From the NCBI RefSeq assembly GCF_014385195.1, contig NZ_JACRTG010000019.1:1-46857 (forward strand): DNA of 46,857 nt. Reading direction: 5' to 3'. Both the position numbers and the translations under genes were made by a program. Below, piece after piece: positions 16,414 to 24,853 of the stretch. This stretch comes from Paratissierella segnis. GTDB lineage: Bacteria; Bacillota; Clostridia; Tissierellales; Tissierellaceae. Within the stretch, counting starts at the first letter, position 1. The number at the start of each line of letters is the position of its first letter. The notes under the pieces are model-generated. The model worked only from the letters and a program-made list of their open reading frames with translations, searched no databases and was not told the DNA's origin.

Positions 16414-17451
16414 TTATTCGATAACAATATCCGAATTTTTCTTTATAACCTGAATCCATGTAACTCCGGAATTTAATGCTATCTCTTTACCATTTTCATC
16501 ATAATAATAGGTTTTTCCGCCTCTATCCTTCTTTTCCCATTTTATATCTATGCCATAACCGTTTGTAAAATACTTACCAATTCCTTCACCTATTAATTCC
16601 ACTTCCAGCCTGCCCTCATTATCGAGTACTTTAGTATTTACTTCTTGAACAATAACATTTTTGACAGTTATTCTAGAACCATCTGATTCGTCTATATGAT
16701 CTTTTCCATCTTTTTGTCTTAGATATACTTTACTTTCCTCATCATATGTATACTTGGTACTATTATTTCTCATATAGTTAATTAAAATACTCTTACCGCT
16801 ATAGCCAACCATATCTTTATCCTCTTCATTAAACTTAAAGGATTCGAAATTACCGTTTAAATTATATCCCTTTTCCTCCTGAGTCTTACGTAAAACTTCC
16901 ATGCTTGAATATAAATTGTTTGGTGCTTTTTTGTTTTTATTTCTCCAAAAAACCTTATTTGAACTTGTTAGCCCGTCAATATCTGCAATTTTAAGGCTTT
17001 TGATATCGGATTTAGCCTGTTCACTACCGCCAACATGTACATAAACCGCATCAAATTCTAATGCTTTTGTTACAAAATAAGGTCTTGCGCTCCTTATAGG
17101 TCCTATGCTTTCAGGACTATTAATTAAATAAAGTCCAAAATACCTAGTATATGGCGCCTCAACAGGAAATTCATATACAATTTCTGCATCCTTTAATCCT
17201 GCCTGCCATCTTGCTCCGGGGTGATTGTCAAACATTATACCCACAACTCTTCTATTTAATCTATCCTCTGATGCATATATACCGCTTAAAGGTGAAGGTC
17301 GTCCAATTTTTTTTGGTGTATCATCGTCTTCTTCCATTATATCATCAATATCAACTATAGGTTTATCAATTATAGTGGATTCATCTAATTCCTTTTTACA
17401 TCCTGTAAGAATAAATATTATAATCAGTAACATTGTCATAATTTTTTTCAT
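16414..17451 (-). CDS. DUF3048 lipoprotein (YerB-like)
   Basis: A 345-aa predicted lipoprotein. It opens with a signal peptide and lipobox (LTGC, Cys18), so the mature protein is anchored on the outer face of the membrane. The conserved domain starts near residue 67 with NRRVVGIMFDNHPGARWQAG and includes SIGPIRSARPYF and VHVGGSEQAKSDI. A second conserved part spans about residues 215-335. This matches the DUF3048 family (B. subtilis YerB); its function is unknown. It is inserted between dgkA and cdd, with 13-14 nt gaps on both sides, so it is co-transcribed with the era operon. Confidence 0.88.
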   Translation of the reverse strand: MKKIMTMLLIIIFILTGCKKELDESTIIDKPIVDIDDIMEEDDDTPKKIGRPSPLSGIYASEDRLNRRVVGIMFDNHPGARWQAGLKDAEIVYEFPVEAPYTRYFGLYLINSPESIGPIRSARPYFVTKALEFDAVYVHVGGSEQAKSDIKSLKIADIDGLTSSNKVFWRNKNKKAPNNLYSSMEVLRKTQEEKGYNLNGNFESFKFNEEDKDMVGYSGKSILINYMRNNSTKYTYDEESKVYLRQKDGKDHIDESDGSRITVKNVIVQEVNTKVLDNEGRLEVELIGEGIGKYFTNGYGIDIKWEKKDRGGKTYYYDENGKEIALNSGVTWIQVIKKNSDIVIE

Positions 17452-17464
17452 TTTTGTCCCCCTC

Positions 17465-18166
17465 TTATCCTAAGCCTTGAAATACTAAAATTCCTATAAT
17501 TATACCCAATAATGCTCCTAAAACAACCTCCAATAGTGAATGTATCCTTGCTTCAATTCTACTTTCCGCAACCAGCAATGCCAATCCTAAAGCAAAAGTA
17601 CTTATTAAAATATTTTCTGCTAAAAAGGATATGATAGTTGCAATGCAAAAGGCTATAGCACAATGTCCGCTTACAAAACCTCCTTGGAAATGGGTTCCTC
17701 TGCCTCTATAGAATTTTGCTTTCAAGGCTATTGTGAGCAATATCACAATAAACAGAGCAATAAAAGTCAAGTGTATAGAAGATCTCCTTATTTTAAATAA
17801 TAACAATTCTCCAAAAGAACTTAATCTATCAAAAAATAATAAATACCCCACGATAATAGAGTTCATAGCTGATATTAGAACTGCTCCGGCTGAAACATCT
17901 TTTACCAGTCTTGCTAAAGGATGATAATCCTGTGTAATTAAATCAATAGTTCTTTCTATTGCAGTATTGATCATCTCAGAAACGATGACCAAGGAAATAG
18001 AAAACAATAAAAGTAAGAATTCAATTCTTGAAAAATCAAAAAACAAACTCAATAAAATTACCAAAATTGCAATAGTGTAGTGAATTTTAAAATTTCTTTC
18101 AGTTCTAAAAGCTATAATAATTCCGGATACCGCATGATTGAAACGCTCCAATAAGCTTCTATTCAT
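17465..18166 (-). CDS. Fused diacylglycerol/undecaprenol kinase - PAP2-type phosphatase
   Basis: A 233-aa integral membrane protein with two domains. Residues about 1-112 are a DgkA domain: the signature EMINTAIERTID and VKDVSAGAVLISA are intact. In Gram-positives this enzyme phosphorylates undecaprenol. Residues about 125-233 form a PAP2-like domain with SGHCAIAF (motif 2) and SRIEARIHSLLEVVLG (motif 3, with Glu where the canonical motif has Asp). Motif 1 (KX6RP) is not clear; KAKFYRGRG may replace it. Around six membrane segments in total are visible. The fusion pairs a lipid kinase with a putative lipid phosphatase, whose activity is uncertain. It sits in the dgkA slot of the ybeY-dgkA-cdd operon. 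Confidence 0.85.
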   Translation of the reverse strand: MNRSLLERFNHAVSGIIIAFRTERNFKIHYTIAILVILLSLFFDFSRIEFLLLLFSISLVIVSEMINTAIERTIDLITQDYHPLARLVKDVSAGAVLISAMNSIIVGYLLFFDRLSSFGELLLFKIRRSSIHLTFIALFIVILLTIALKAKFYRGRGTHFQGGFVSGHCAIAFCIATIISFLAENILISTFALGLALLVAESRIEARIHSLLEVVLGALLGIIIGILVFQGLG

Positions 18167-18178
18167 AACAATCCCCTC

Positions 18179-18634
18179 TTAGGAAGAACTCTTGAACACT
18201 TTAAGATTTTTCATTACACGCTTTTCTTTATTCCTCATAATTTCCTTTTCTTCATCTTTTAGATGGTCGTAGCCCATCAAATGGAACATACTGTGTACAG
18301 TCAAATACACAATTTCTCTATCCAGAGAGTGACCATAATCTATGGACTGCTCATAAGCTTTTTCGACAGAAATTATAATATCTCCAAGAATCAAAACGGG
18401 TATATCTACAACTTCATTAAAAGGAAATGACAGTACATCGGTTTCTCTATCTATCCCGCGATATTCTCTATTCAATTTCTTTATTTCATAATTATCTACA
18501 TAGGATACACTTACCTCATAATTATCCTTTAAGCCTTCTACCTTCAATGATTCTATTATTGCAGTTTTTACGTGTTTATTGATTTCCTCACTAATATCAA
18601 ACTTTTCTTGTCTATTATCTATATATATATTCAT
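18179..18634 (-). CDS. ybeY: Endoribonuclease YbeY
   Basis: A single-strand-specific zinc endoribonuclease needed for 16S rRNA 3'-end maturation and ribosome quality control. In 151 aa the zinc motif is HSMFHLMGYDH (H-x3-H-x5-H, about residues 114-124). The family segment REYRGIDRETDVLSFPF (about 58-74) is also present. Its start codon overlaps the pgpH stop (TAATG), indicating coupled translation. It is next to phoH and era, partners in rRNA processing. Confidence 0.95.
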   Translation of the reverse strand: MNIYIDNRQEKFDISEEINKHVKTAIIESLKVEGLKDNYEVSVSYVDNYEIKKLNREYRGIDRETDVLSFPFNEVVDIPVLILGDIIISVEKAYEQSIDYGHSLDREIVYLTVHSMFHLMGYDHLKDEEKEIMRNKEKRVMKNLKVFKSSS

Positions 18635-20709
18635 TAGGCTTTTACCTCTTTATCATTTTCCATATTTGGGTATTCAATTCTATCATGATATATACCTATC
18701 AAAATACTGTTAAAGGTTTCAATAATATTGGTTATATCTTTCCTTGTTATATCGCATTCATCTAATTGTCCATCATCTAATTTGCCTTTTACAATCTTGG
18801 AAACCATACCCTTAATTGCCTCTTTTGTGGGATCTTTCAATGACCTCACAGCTGCCTCCGTAGAATCTGCAAGCATAACTAAAGCAGATTCCTTACTCTG
18901 CGGTTTTTTGCCTTTATATCTAAAATCCTCTTCATTTATTGGCTTGCCTTCTTCCTTCCTTTTATAATAAAAGTAGGCAACTAGAGTATCTCCATGGTGT
19001 TCTTCAATTATATTGATTATTTCTCTTGGCAATTTATTTGACTTAGCCATTTGTATTCCATCTAAAGTATGATTTGTAATAATGCGAGCACTCTGCACAG
19101 GATTTAATTTATCATGTGGATTTTCCATTCCAAATTGATTTTCTGCAAAATAATATGGCCTTTTTATTTTTCCTATATCATGGTAAAATGACCCAACCCT
19201 AGCAAGCAGAGGATCTGCCCCTATGACTTCAGCAGCCGCCTCGCTTAAATTGCCAACCATCAGACTGTGATGATAGGTTCCGGGAGCTTCCATAATCAAC
19301 TGCCTGAGTAGAGGTTGATTTGGATTCGATAGCTCCAATAACTTTAATGGAGTTAAAATCGAAAATGCATTTTCCCATAGCGGCAATGAACCTAAAGCGA
19401 TAATTCCTGATAAAATTCCATTTATAAGTCCCAAAAAATTTCTAATCAATAATTCTCTAAAATCCAGATCTTGAATAATTCCAAGGGAACTAATGACAAG
19501 AATGTTAATTATACCAATATACAATCCATTTAGCAAGACGCTGTATCTTTGATTTTGTTTTGTAGAGGTTAGCACTCCTATGCTTCCGCTTAAAATAAAC
19601 ATAAAGATTATATTCGTATCAAGTCTTAGACTATGGCCCAAAAATGTAACCAAAAATACATGACTTATCAATGCCAGTTTGGGTTCAATCAAAATAGATA
19701 TCAATAAAGAACCTGCTGAAATAGGCATTAGAAATGTGGAAATTATGCTAAAGCCATGGGAAATTATAATCGTTAGAGTCATAACTAATAATAACAATAC
19801 AATCTTTGTATTTCCCAGTATATCTTTGTTAAATAGAAAGATATAATATATAAAAAACAATATTGAGATAAAAAGCAACAGTCCCATGCCGAAATATGTC
19901 TTAAAAGGAGTTTTATTATCCTCTTTTAATAACCCTGACTCTTTGATTAAACTAAATTTATGTTCATCTATTATATCTCCCTTTTGAGCTATCAAATCAT
20001 TTTGTTTTATCATTATGGGCTTTACCTTATCCACTTCCTCTTTTTTAATTTTCTCTGTTTCAACAACATCTATAGTCTCATTGGGTTTTATAGTTTCATA
20101 TATCAGTGTAATCCCCAAAGATTTTTGTTCTTCACTAAGGTTTAATGACTCAAAAGTTTCCTTCAAATTTTCATTTTCATATTCTAATTCCTCTTCTCTT
20201 ATTCCCCTTCCCATCATTTGATTTACCAAATCTATAATTAAATTTTCAAAATCATTAAGTGTTCTAAAATCCATATTGAGCGCAGTAAGAACTTGTCCTT
20301 TGCTCAATTCTAAATCCGTACTTTCCAACAAGAGATCGGTTTTTTTACTTGTGCTTATATTGTTCTGTAATTTTACATCTCTGACTGTATCCAAGAACTC
20401 CGTTATAGAATCCTTCATTTGCATTTGTATCGAAGGTGAAATCCTATATTTAGGCGTCACATTATTTAACACGTCTGATTTAAGAATATTAGTTGAATAT
20501 TCATCTACAAATTCCTTTGTCGATCTTATATCATTCTTAGCTATATCACCTATTTTTACGTCCATTTTCTTTGATTCAAATCTTGCAATTGTTATAAAAA
20601 AAAGTATTGCCGTAAAAATTACTAGCAATAATCCAACAAATAATTTTTTATTGTTAAAGTTTAAATGTTTTTTTATAAAATTTTTTTCATCCATTTTTGC
20701 TTTTTTCAT
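18634..20709 (-). CDS. pgpH: Membrane HD-domain c-di-AMP phosphodiesterase PgpH (YqfF family)
   Basis: A 691-aa 7TM-HD receptor-type protein; family members hydrolyse cyclic di-AMP. The layout is one N-terminal membrane helix (about residues 22-42), a large extracellular 7TMR-HD domain (about 45-270) and seven membrane helices (about 275-465). The cytoplasmic HD domain has HHSLMVGNLSEAAAEV, the catalytic pair in FYHDIGKIKRP and EEHHGDTLVAYFYYK. The length is close to B. subtilis PgpH (711). It sits between phoH and ybeY as in most Bacillota. It starts 11 nt after phoH. Confidence 0.94.
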   Translation of the reverse strand: MKKAKMDEKNFIKKHLNFNNKKLFVGLLLVIFTAILFFITIARFESKKMDVKIGDIAKNDIRSTKEFVDEYSTNILKSDVLNNVTPKYRISPSIQMQMKDSITEFLDTVRDVKLQNNISTSKKTDLLLESTDLELSKGQVLTALNMDFRTLNDFENLIIDLVNQMMGRGIREEELEYENENLKETFESLNLSEEQKSLGITLIYETIKPNETIDVVETEKIKKEEVDKVKPIMIKQNDLIAQKGDIIDEHKFSLIKESGLLKEDNKTPFKTYFGMGLLLFISILFFIYYIFLFNKDILGNTKIVLLLLVMTLTIIISHGFSIISTFLMPISAGSLLISILIEPKLALISHVFLVTFLGHSLRLDTNIIFMFILSGSIGVLTSTKQNQRYSVLLNGLYIGIINILVISSLGIIQDLDFRELLIRNFLGLINGILSGIIALGSLPLWENAFSILTPLKLLELSNPNQPLLRQLIMEAPGTYHHSLMVGNLSEAAAEVIGADPLLARVGSFYHDIGKIKRPYYFAENQFGMENPHDKLNPVQSARIITNHTLDGIQMAKSNKLPREIINIIEEHHGDTLVAYFYYKRKEEGKPINEEDFRYKGKKPQSKESALVMLADSTEAAVRSLKDPTKEAIKGMVSKIVKGKLDDGQLDECDITRKDITNIIETFNSILIGIYHDRIEYPNMENDKEVKA

Positions 20710-20720
20710 AGGTTTACCCC

Positions 20721-21692
20721 CTACGCTTGTTTATTATCATTTCTTTCGTACGCTTCAATTATTTTTTGGACTAAAGGATGTCTTACAATATCATATTTTG
20801 TTAAATATATAAAATCAATACCTTGTATATCTTCCAAAATTCTACTTACAGTTTTAAGTCCTGATTGCTTACCTCTCGGTAAATCTATTTGAGTTATATC
20901 TCCTGTAATAATAGCTTTGGACCCAAAACCCAGACGAGTTAAAAACATCTTCATTTGCTCGTTGGTTGTGTTTTGAGCTTCATCCAATATAACATAAGAA
21001 GAATCAAGAGTTCTACCTCTCATATAAGCTAAGGGTGCAACTTCGATCAGACCTTTTACCACATATTTTTCATATGTTTCATACCCTAATATTTCAAATA
21101 ATGCATCATATATAGGTCGTAAATACGGATCAACTTTTTCCTGCAAATCTCCGGGCAAAAATCCTAAATTTTCTCCGGCTTCTACGGCAGGTCTTGTTAA
21201 AATAATTCTATTAACTTCTTTATTTTTAAAAGCTTGAACCGCCATTGCCATCGCAAGAAATGTTTTTCCGGTACCGGCAGGCCCTATGCCAAATACTATA
21301 TCGTTGTTCTTTATAGAATCTAAGTATCGTTTTTGACCTAATGTTTTTGGCTTTATGCTTTTTCCTGAAGCTGTCACACATACAACTTGATTTAATAGTT
21401 CACTTATCTTGTCCTCCTTACCCTCCAAAATAAGCCGAATTGCATAGTCTAAATCCTGTTTATCAAGTCTTTTTTGTTTTTTTATGATTTCAATTAGATT
21501 GTATATTAACTTCTCCCCTAAATCGATAGCTTCGCTTTCTCCATACAATCTTAAATCACCGTTTGATATCATTACATCTATGTTTAACTTTTCTTTAATT
21601 ATATCAACTTTCTCGTCAAATTCACCAAATATTTCTCGAATAATATGATTATTATTGATTTCTATTCTTTTCTCATTTGCTTTGTTTGTCAA
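20721..21692 (-). CDS. phoH: PhoH-family ATPase (PhoH-like protein)
   Basis: A 323-aa cytoplasmic P-loop protein. The N-terminal KH-like region covers about residues 10-75. The Walker A motif is GPAGTGKTFLAM (137-148), the Walker B region is SYVILDEAQNTT, and the sensor segment is TGDITQIDLPRG. Members are thought to be RNA helicase or ATPase partners of YbeY in RNA processing; the exact substrate is not established. The start codon is TTG with GGAGG 7 nt upstream. It lies in the yqfCD-phoH-pgpH-ybeY operon. Confidence 0.94.
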   Translation of the reverse strand: MTNKANEKRIEINNNHIIREIFGEFDEKVDIIKEKLNIDVMISNGDLRLYGESEAIDLGEKLIYNLIEIIKKQKRLDKQDLDYAIRLILEGKEDKISELLNQVVCVTASGKSIKPKTLGQKRYLDSIKNNDIVFGIGPAGTGKTFLAMAMAVQAFKNKEVNRIILTRPAVEAGENLGFLPGDLQEKVDPYLRPIYDALFEILGYETYEKYVVKGLIEVAPLAYMRGRTLDSSYVILDEAQNTTNEQMKMFLTRLGFGSKAIITGDITQIDLPRGKQSGLKTVSRILEDIQGIDFIYLTKYDIVRHPLVQKIIEAYERNDNKQA

Positions 21693-21703
21693 ATTCCAAC
21701 CTC

Positions 21704-22888
21704 CTATTTAATTATATGTTGCTTTCCTATTTCCTCAATTGTCTCAATTACAACAGTTGTTTTTAAAGTGTTATCTTCCACCGAATGAATAACATTTTTA
21801 CTAGCTATTTTGGCTTCTTTAAACAATTCTTCATTAATTTTTTCAATTGCCTTTAATTGATTGGATTTTTTTAAAAATTCAATGTCCTGCTTTACCTCTG
21901 TGATTTGGGTTTCTTTATATTCATAGGTTATCAATTTTATTGGAAAATCTATCTCTAAAAAGTCCCAATCAATCAATTCATCCTCTCTTACTATTTCCTT
22001 GTAACTTTCATATGGTATATCCTTAATAAATTTTACCCCGGTATTGTTGATTTTTATACCTCTTTGTTTCATAAACTTTCCGGTCTCTTTTTCTACCTTT
22101 TTTACAATCTGGTCTTCAACATTAGCTTCATATCTTGTCCTTGCAAGTACATCACCATCCGCATGGACTAAATAGTTTCCCATACTTTCACTTTCTATAA
22201 CGCCGGAAATAAGCACTTGATTTTCTTGAACAATTTGACCGGCTTTAACCACTGCAGTACCATTTCGGGCAACAATCTTTTCAATAACGCCTTTTTTCCT
22301 AGCAATTATATTGCTTGGATATGACTTATCAACTCTTTCCGGAGGTATTGGTTCCTCTTTTACATCAATTATCAATTTTACTCCTTTTTTTTGAACTTCG
22401 ATAAATGAAAAATAATTAAATTCATCCAATATTTTTAATTCTAACTCTTCCGTGGAAATTTTTCTTTTAAGTGTGCCTATATTAATATTGTTTTTTTCAA
22501 GTAATTCAAGTATTTCTTCCTTGGGAGTTTGTTCCAATCCATTTATTTCAAATTTAAATATAAAAGAGGACAAAAATATCAATAATAAAAAGAAAGCTAC
22601 AAATCCGGCTGCAAACATCTTTCTGTGTTTTATTTTCTCTATTAAAAAAGGCAATCCCCTGTTTTTTAAAACAGTTAATTTGCACCCTGCTTTGCTCACC
22701 AGTTCTTCGATATCTCTTAACCCTTTTATGCTAACATTTGCCTCAACTTGAAAATAGTTTAACCTTTTTACATCCCAAAGGTAAATATCGTTTGTCAATG
22801 CAAGATTTAAAAGCCTTTCAAGGGATAAACCTTCAATCTTAATAATAACATAACCTTTTAAATAATTCCATATTTTTATAGCTAGCAT
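21704..22888 (-). CDS. yqfD: Sporulation protein YqfD
   Basis: A 394-aa membrane protein conserved in endospore formers. An N-terminal cytoplasmic region (about residues 1-90) precedes a single strong membrane helix (about 92-112, FVAFFLLLIFLSSFIF). A large outer domain begins FEINGLEQTPKEEILELL, which resembles a POTRA-type beginning. The order yqfC-yqfD and the full length match the B. subtilis pair, transcribed by sigma-E in the mother cell. The molecular role is unknown. It starts 10 nt after yqfC. Confidence 0.9.
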   Translation of the reverse strand: MLAIKIWNYLKGYVIIKIEGLSLERLLNLALTNDIYLWDVKRLNYFQVEANVSIKGLRDIEELVSKAGCKLTVLKNRGLPFLIEKIKHRKMFAAGFVAFFLLLIFLSSFIFKFEINGLEQTPKEEILELLEKNNINIGTLKRKISTEELELKILDEFNYFSFIEVQKKGVKLIIDVKEEPIPPERVDKSYPSNIIARKKGVIEKIVARNGTAVVKAGQIVQENQVLISGVIESESMGNYLVHADGDVLARTRYEANVEDQIVKKVEKETGKFMKQRGIKINNTGVKFIKDIPYESYKEIVREDELIDWDFLEIDFPIKLITYEYKETQITEVKQDIEFLKKSNQLKAIEKINEELFKEAKIASKNVIHSVEDNTLKTTVVIETIEEIGKQHIIK

Positions 22889-22898
22889 CTCATCACTC

Positions 22899-23177
22899 CT
22901 AGCTCAATATTTCTATTTTTTCTATTAATCCCGTTACAAGTATTTCTTCCATAAGTATATTTTTAATTTCCAAGTCGTATCCAATTATTTTAATAATACC
23001 TATCTTTGAATTTATTCTAATCATCAAATCTGAGTACTCTATTATGCCTTTATGGTTTATTATACTGGCTTCCCTGTTTCCTGTTAGTGATATCTTTGGC
23101 AAATCCAAAGTAATATCCATTGGCAGTTCCAGCGCTTCCGATAAATTTATCTTGATATCCTCCACCTTTTTTTTCAT
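22899..23177 (-). CDS. yqfC: Sporulation protein YqfC
   Basis: A 92-aa cytoplasmic protein of the YabP/YqfC family. The typical core LPKISLTGNREASIINHKG (about residues 25-43) is followed by SKIGIIKIIGYDLEIKNI and a short beta-rich tail. It is required with YqfD for efficient sporulation in B. subtilis by genetic evidence, but its activity is unknown. ATG is preceded by GGAGGG. It is the first gene of the long yqfC-to-recO operon, behind a candidate sigma-E promoter and a heptamer repeat array. Confidence 0.9.
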   Translation of the reverse strand: MKKKVEDIKINLSEALELPMDITLDLPKISLTGNREASIINHKGIIEYSDLMIRINSKIGIIKIIGYDLEIKNILMEEILVTGLIEKIEILS

Positions 23178-23194
23178 AAATATCCCTCCAATTT

Positions 23195-23224
23195 ATCATA
23201 TGCACGGGTATATTCCACTATTAC
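23195..23224 (-). promoter_or_regulatory. Candidate sigma-E promoter of yqfC
   Basis: Minus strand GTAATAGT (6 of 8 to GTCATATT), 14-nt spacer, CATATGAT (6 of 8 to CATACAAT), 17 nt before the yqfC ATG. The predicted transcript start falls very close to the ribosome-binding site. The match is partial and rests mainly on yqfC belonging to the sigma-E regulon in B. subtilis. The downstream housekeeping genes era and recO would need further promoters that I could not place. Confidence 0.4.
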
Positions 23225-23233
23225 AATACAATT

Positions 23234-23357
23234 CACAATTCACAAATCACAATTCACAAATCACAATTCACAAATCACAATTCACAATTCACAATTCACA
23301 ATTCACAATTCACAATCGAAAAGACAATTCACAAATCACAGCTCACAATCGAAAAGA
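23234..23357. repeat. Heptamer tandem array (CACAATT/CACAAAT) upstream of yqfC
   Basis: Twelve contiguous 7-nt units run from 23234 to 23317, alternating CACAATT and CACAAAT at first and then uniform CACAATT. They are followed by CACAATCGAAAAGA, a short interruption with more heptamers, and a second CACAATCGAAAAGA ending at 23357. The array fills the gap between the terminator of the floA unit and the yqfC promoter. On the plus strand it leaves an open but surely spurious frame. A shorter run of the same heptamer in the opposite orientation occurs at 40600-40617. Confidence 0.9.
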
Positions 23358-23401
23358 TAGTGAAGAACTAAGGACTAAGATAGAAGAGTTGGGGACAAGT
23401 C

Positions 23402-23428
23402 AAAAAAAGAAGCACTTTACGTGCTTCT
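23402..23428 (-). terminator. Intrinsic terminator of the nfeD-floA unit
   Basis: Minus strand AGAAGCAC, GTAAA loop, GTGCTTCT, then a run of T, 6 nt after the stop codon of the 139-aa membrane protein gene. Confidence 0.85.
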
Positions 23429-23434
23429 GGCATA

Positions 23435-23854
23435 TTACATGCTTCTTTTAATATTCTGTATTGATTTTGGTTCTGACAAAATTTCAGAGAATATAATCCC
23501 TTTAAGTATGTCATTCCTTAAATCCAAAACAGGTGTGTTGATTCTATTATCCGACTTTTCTTTTCTTTCTACTTTCACAGCTTTCGGATGTGTTCCAATA
23601 TCCCTATCTTCATCTTCTGCCTGATATGGATGGACACTCTCCATTTTAGAATGATATACATTTCCTTCATCAGTTGATACCACATCAGGCGATACAGTAC
23701 TTCCCATATCTTTGCGCATCATTGGAGGTTTATCTTTTCTTAACTGCTGAACTCTTTTCCTTCTTGCTTCTTCTATTTTCTTTTTATCGTTTGCACTCTT
23801 TAAAAACATATTTATTAGAAACCATATGATTAGTAAAACTAATGGGCTATTCAT
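23435..23854 (-). CDS. Small membrane-anchored protein of unknown function, downstream of floA
   Basis: Not recognised. The 139-aa product starts with one hydrophobic helix (residues 3-18, SPLVLLIIWFLINMFL). A very basic stretch follows (about 22-48, rich in Lys and Arg), and then a polar, probably disordered tail with a more ordered-looking end (DLRNDILKGIIFSEILSEP). This suggests a membrane anchor with a cytoplasmic tail. It follows floA by 11 nt and precedes the terminator, so it is co-expressed with nfeD-floA. By position it occupies the slot between floA and yqfC, where B. subtilis has the small gene yqfB, but I see no basis for homology. Confidence 0.75.
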   Translation of the reverse strand: MNSPLVLLIIWFLINMFLKSANDKKKIEEARRKRVQQLRKDKPPMMRKDMGSTVSPDVVSTDEGNVYHSKMESVHPYQAEDEDRDIGTHPKAVKVERKEKSDNRINTPVLDLRNDILKGIIFSEILSEPKSIQNIKRSM

Positions 23855-23865
23855 TCAATCACATC

Positions 23866-24852
23866 CTATTTTGTGCTTTTTTCATCATCTGCTATCTTGG
23901 ATATTGACGATCTCATATCTGTATCAGCTAATATATTTTTCATATTATAATAATCCATAACTCCAAGCTTTCCTTCCTTTAAGGCTGATGCTAATGCAAG
24001 GGGAACCTCTGATTCGGATTCCACAACCTTTGCCCTCATGGATTGAACCTCTGCCTTCATTTCCTGTTCTTTAGCTACAGCCATAGCTCTTCTTTCTTCT
24101 GCCTTTGCTTCGGCTATTCTCTTATCCGCTTCAGCTTGGTCCATTAGCAATTTTGCTCCTATGTTTCTGCCAACATCAACATCTGCTATATCTATAGACA
24201 ATATCTCAAATGCAGTACCGGAATCCAGCCCTTTATCCAATACAGTCTTGGATATGCTATCCGGGTTTTCTAACACATCTTTATGAGAATTAGAACTGCC
24301 TACCGTAGTTACTATACCTTCTCCAACCCTTGCAATAATTGTTTCTTCTCCTGCTCCGCCAACCAATCTTTCAATATTTGCTCTAACAGTAACTCTGGCT
24401 TTTACTATTACTTCTATCCCATCCTTAGCAACTGCTGCTATTTGCGGAGTTTCAATTACTTTTGGATTTACACTTACTTGAACTGCCTCCAGAACATTTC
24501 TACCTGCTAAATCGATGGCTGCCGCCCTTTCAAATTCTAGTGGTATGTTCGCTCTTTGTGCTGCTATTAAAGCATCTACAAGGGTATTGACATTACCTCC
24601 TGCCAAATGGTGGGCTTCCACTTCATCTATGTGTAAAATCAACCCTGCTTTTGTCGCTTTAATCATTGGGTTTACTATCCTGCTTGGAACTACACGTCTC
24701 AATCTCATCCCAATTAAAGTTGAGATTTTTACCTTTACTCCTGAAAAAAACGCTGTAATCCACAATCCTACCGGTACAAATGTGAAAAATATTATTACAA
24801 AAATAATGATGATTAATGCAATACCAAATGTAAACATGATTTTTCCATCCAT
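23866..24852 (-). CDS. floA: Flotillin-like protein FloA
   Basis: A 328-aa membrane scaffold protein that marks functional membrane microdomains. The N-terminus has a hairpin-like membrane segment (about residues 5-35, TFGIALIIIIFVIIFFTFV). A band-7/SPFH-like domain (about 40-230) follows with VNTLVDALIAAQRANIPLEF. The C-terminal Ala/Glu-rich coiled-coil repeats (EAKAEERRAMAVAKEQEM) drive oligomerisation. The length matches B. subtilis FloA (331). It lies 1 nt after nfeD, the standard NfeD-flotillin pair. Confidence 0.95.
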   Translation of the reverse strand: MDGKIMFTFGIALIIIIFVIIFFTFVPVGLWITAFFSGVKVKISTLIGMRLRRVVPSRIVNPMIKATKAGLILHIDEVEAHHLAGGNVNTLVDALIAAQRANIPLEFERAAAIDLAGRNVLEAVQVSVNPKVIETPQIAAVAKDGIEVIVKARVTVRANIERLVGGAGEETIIARVGEGIVTTVGSSNSHKDVLENPDSISKTVLDKGLDSGTAFEILSIDIADVDVGRNIGAKLLMDQAEADKRIAEAKAEERRAMAVAKEQEMKAEVQSMRAKVVESESEVPLALASALKEGKLGVMDYYNMKNILADTDMRSSISKIADDEKSTK

Positions 24853-24853
24853 A

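Noticed and set aside
16400..16459. N-terminal extension of cdd overlapping the DUF3048 gene
   Set aside because: Cytidine deaminases begin near the TTG at 16399, which has a seven-G ribosome-binding site; the extension is out-of-frame DUF3048 coding sequence.
23234..23357. CRISPR-like appearance of the heptamer array
   Set aside because: Units are 7 bp and contiguous, with no unique spacers and no cas genes nearby.
23044..23451. Plus-strand open frame of 135 codons with a repeating seven-residue pattern
   Set aside because: The pattern is the translation of the 7-bp DNA array, and the frame runs antisense through yqfC and has no ribosome-binding site.
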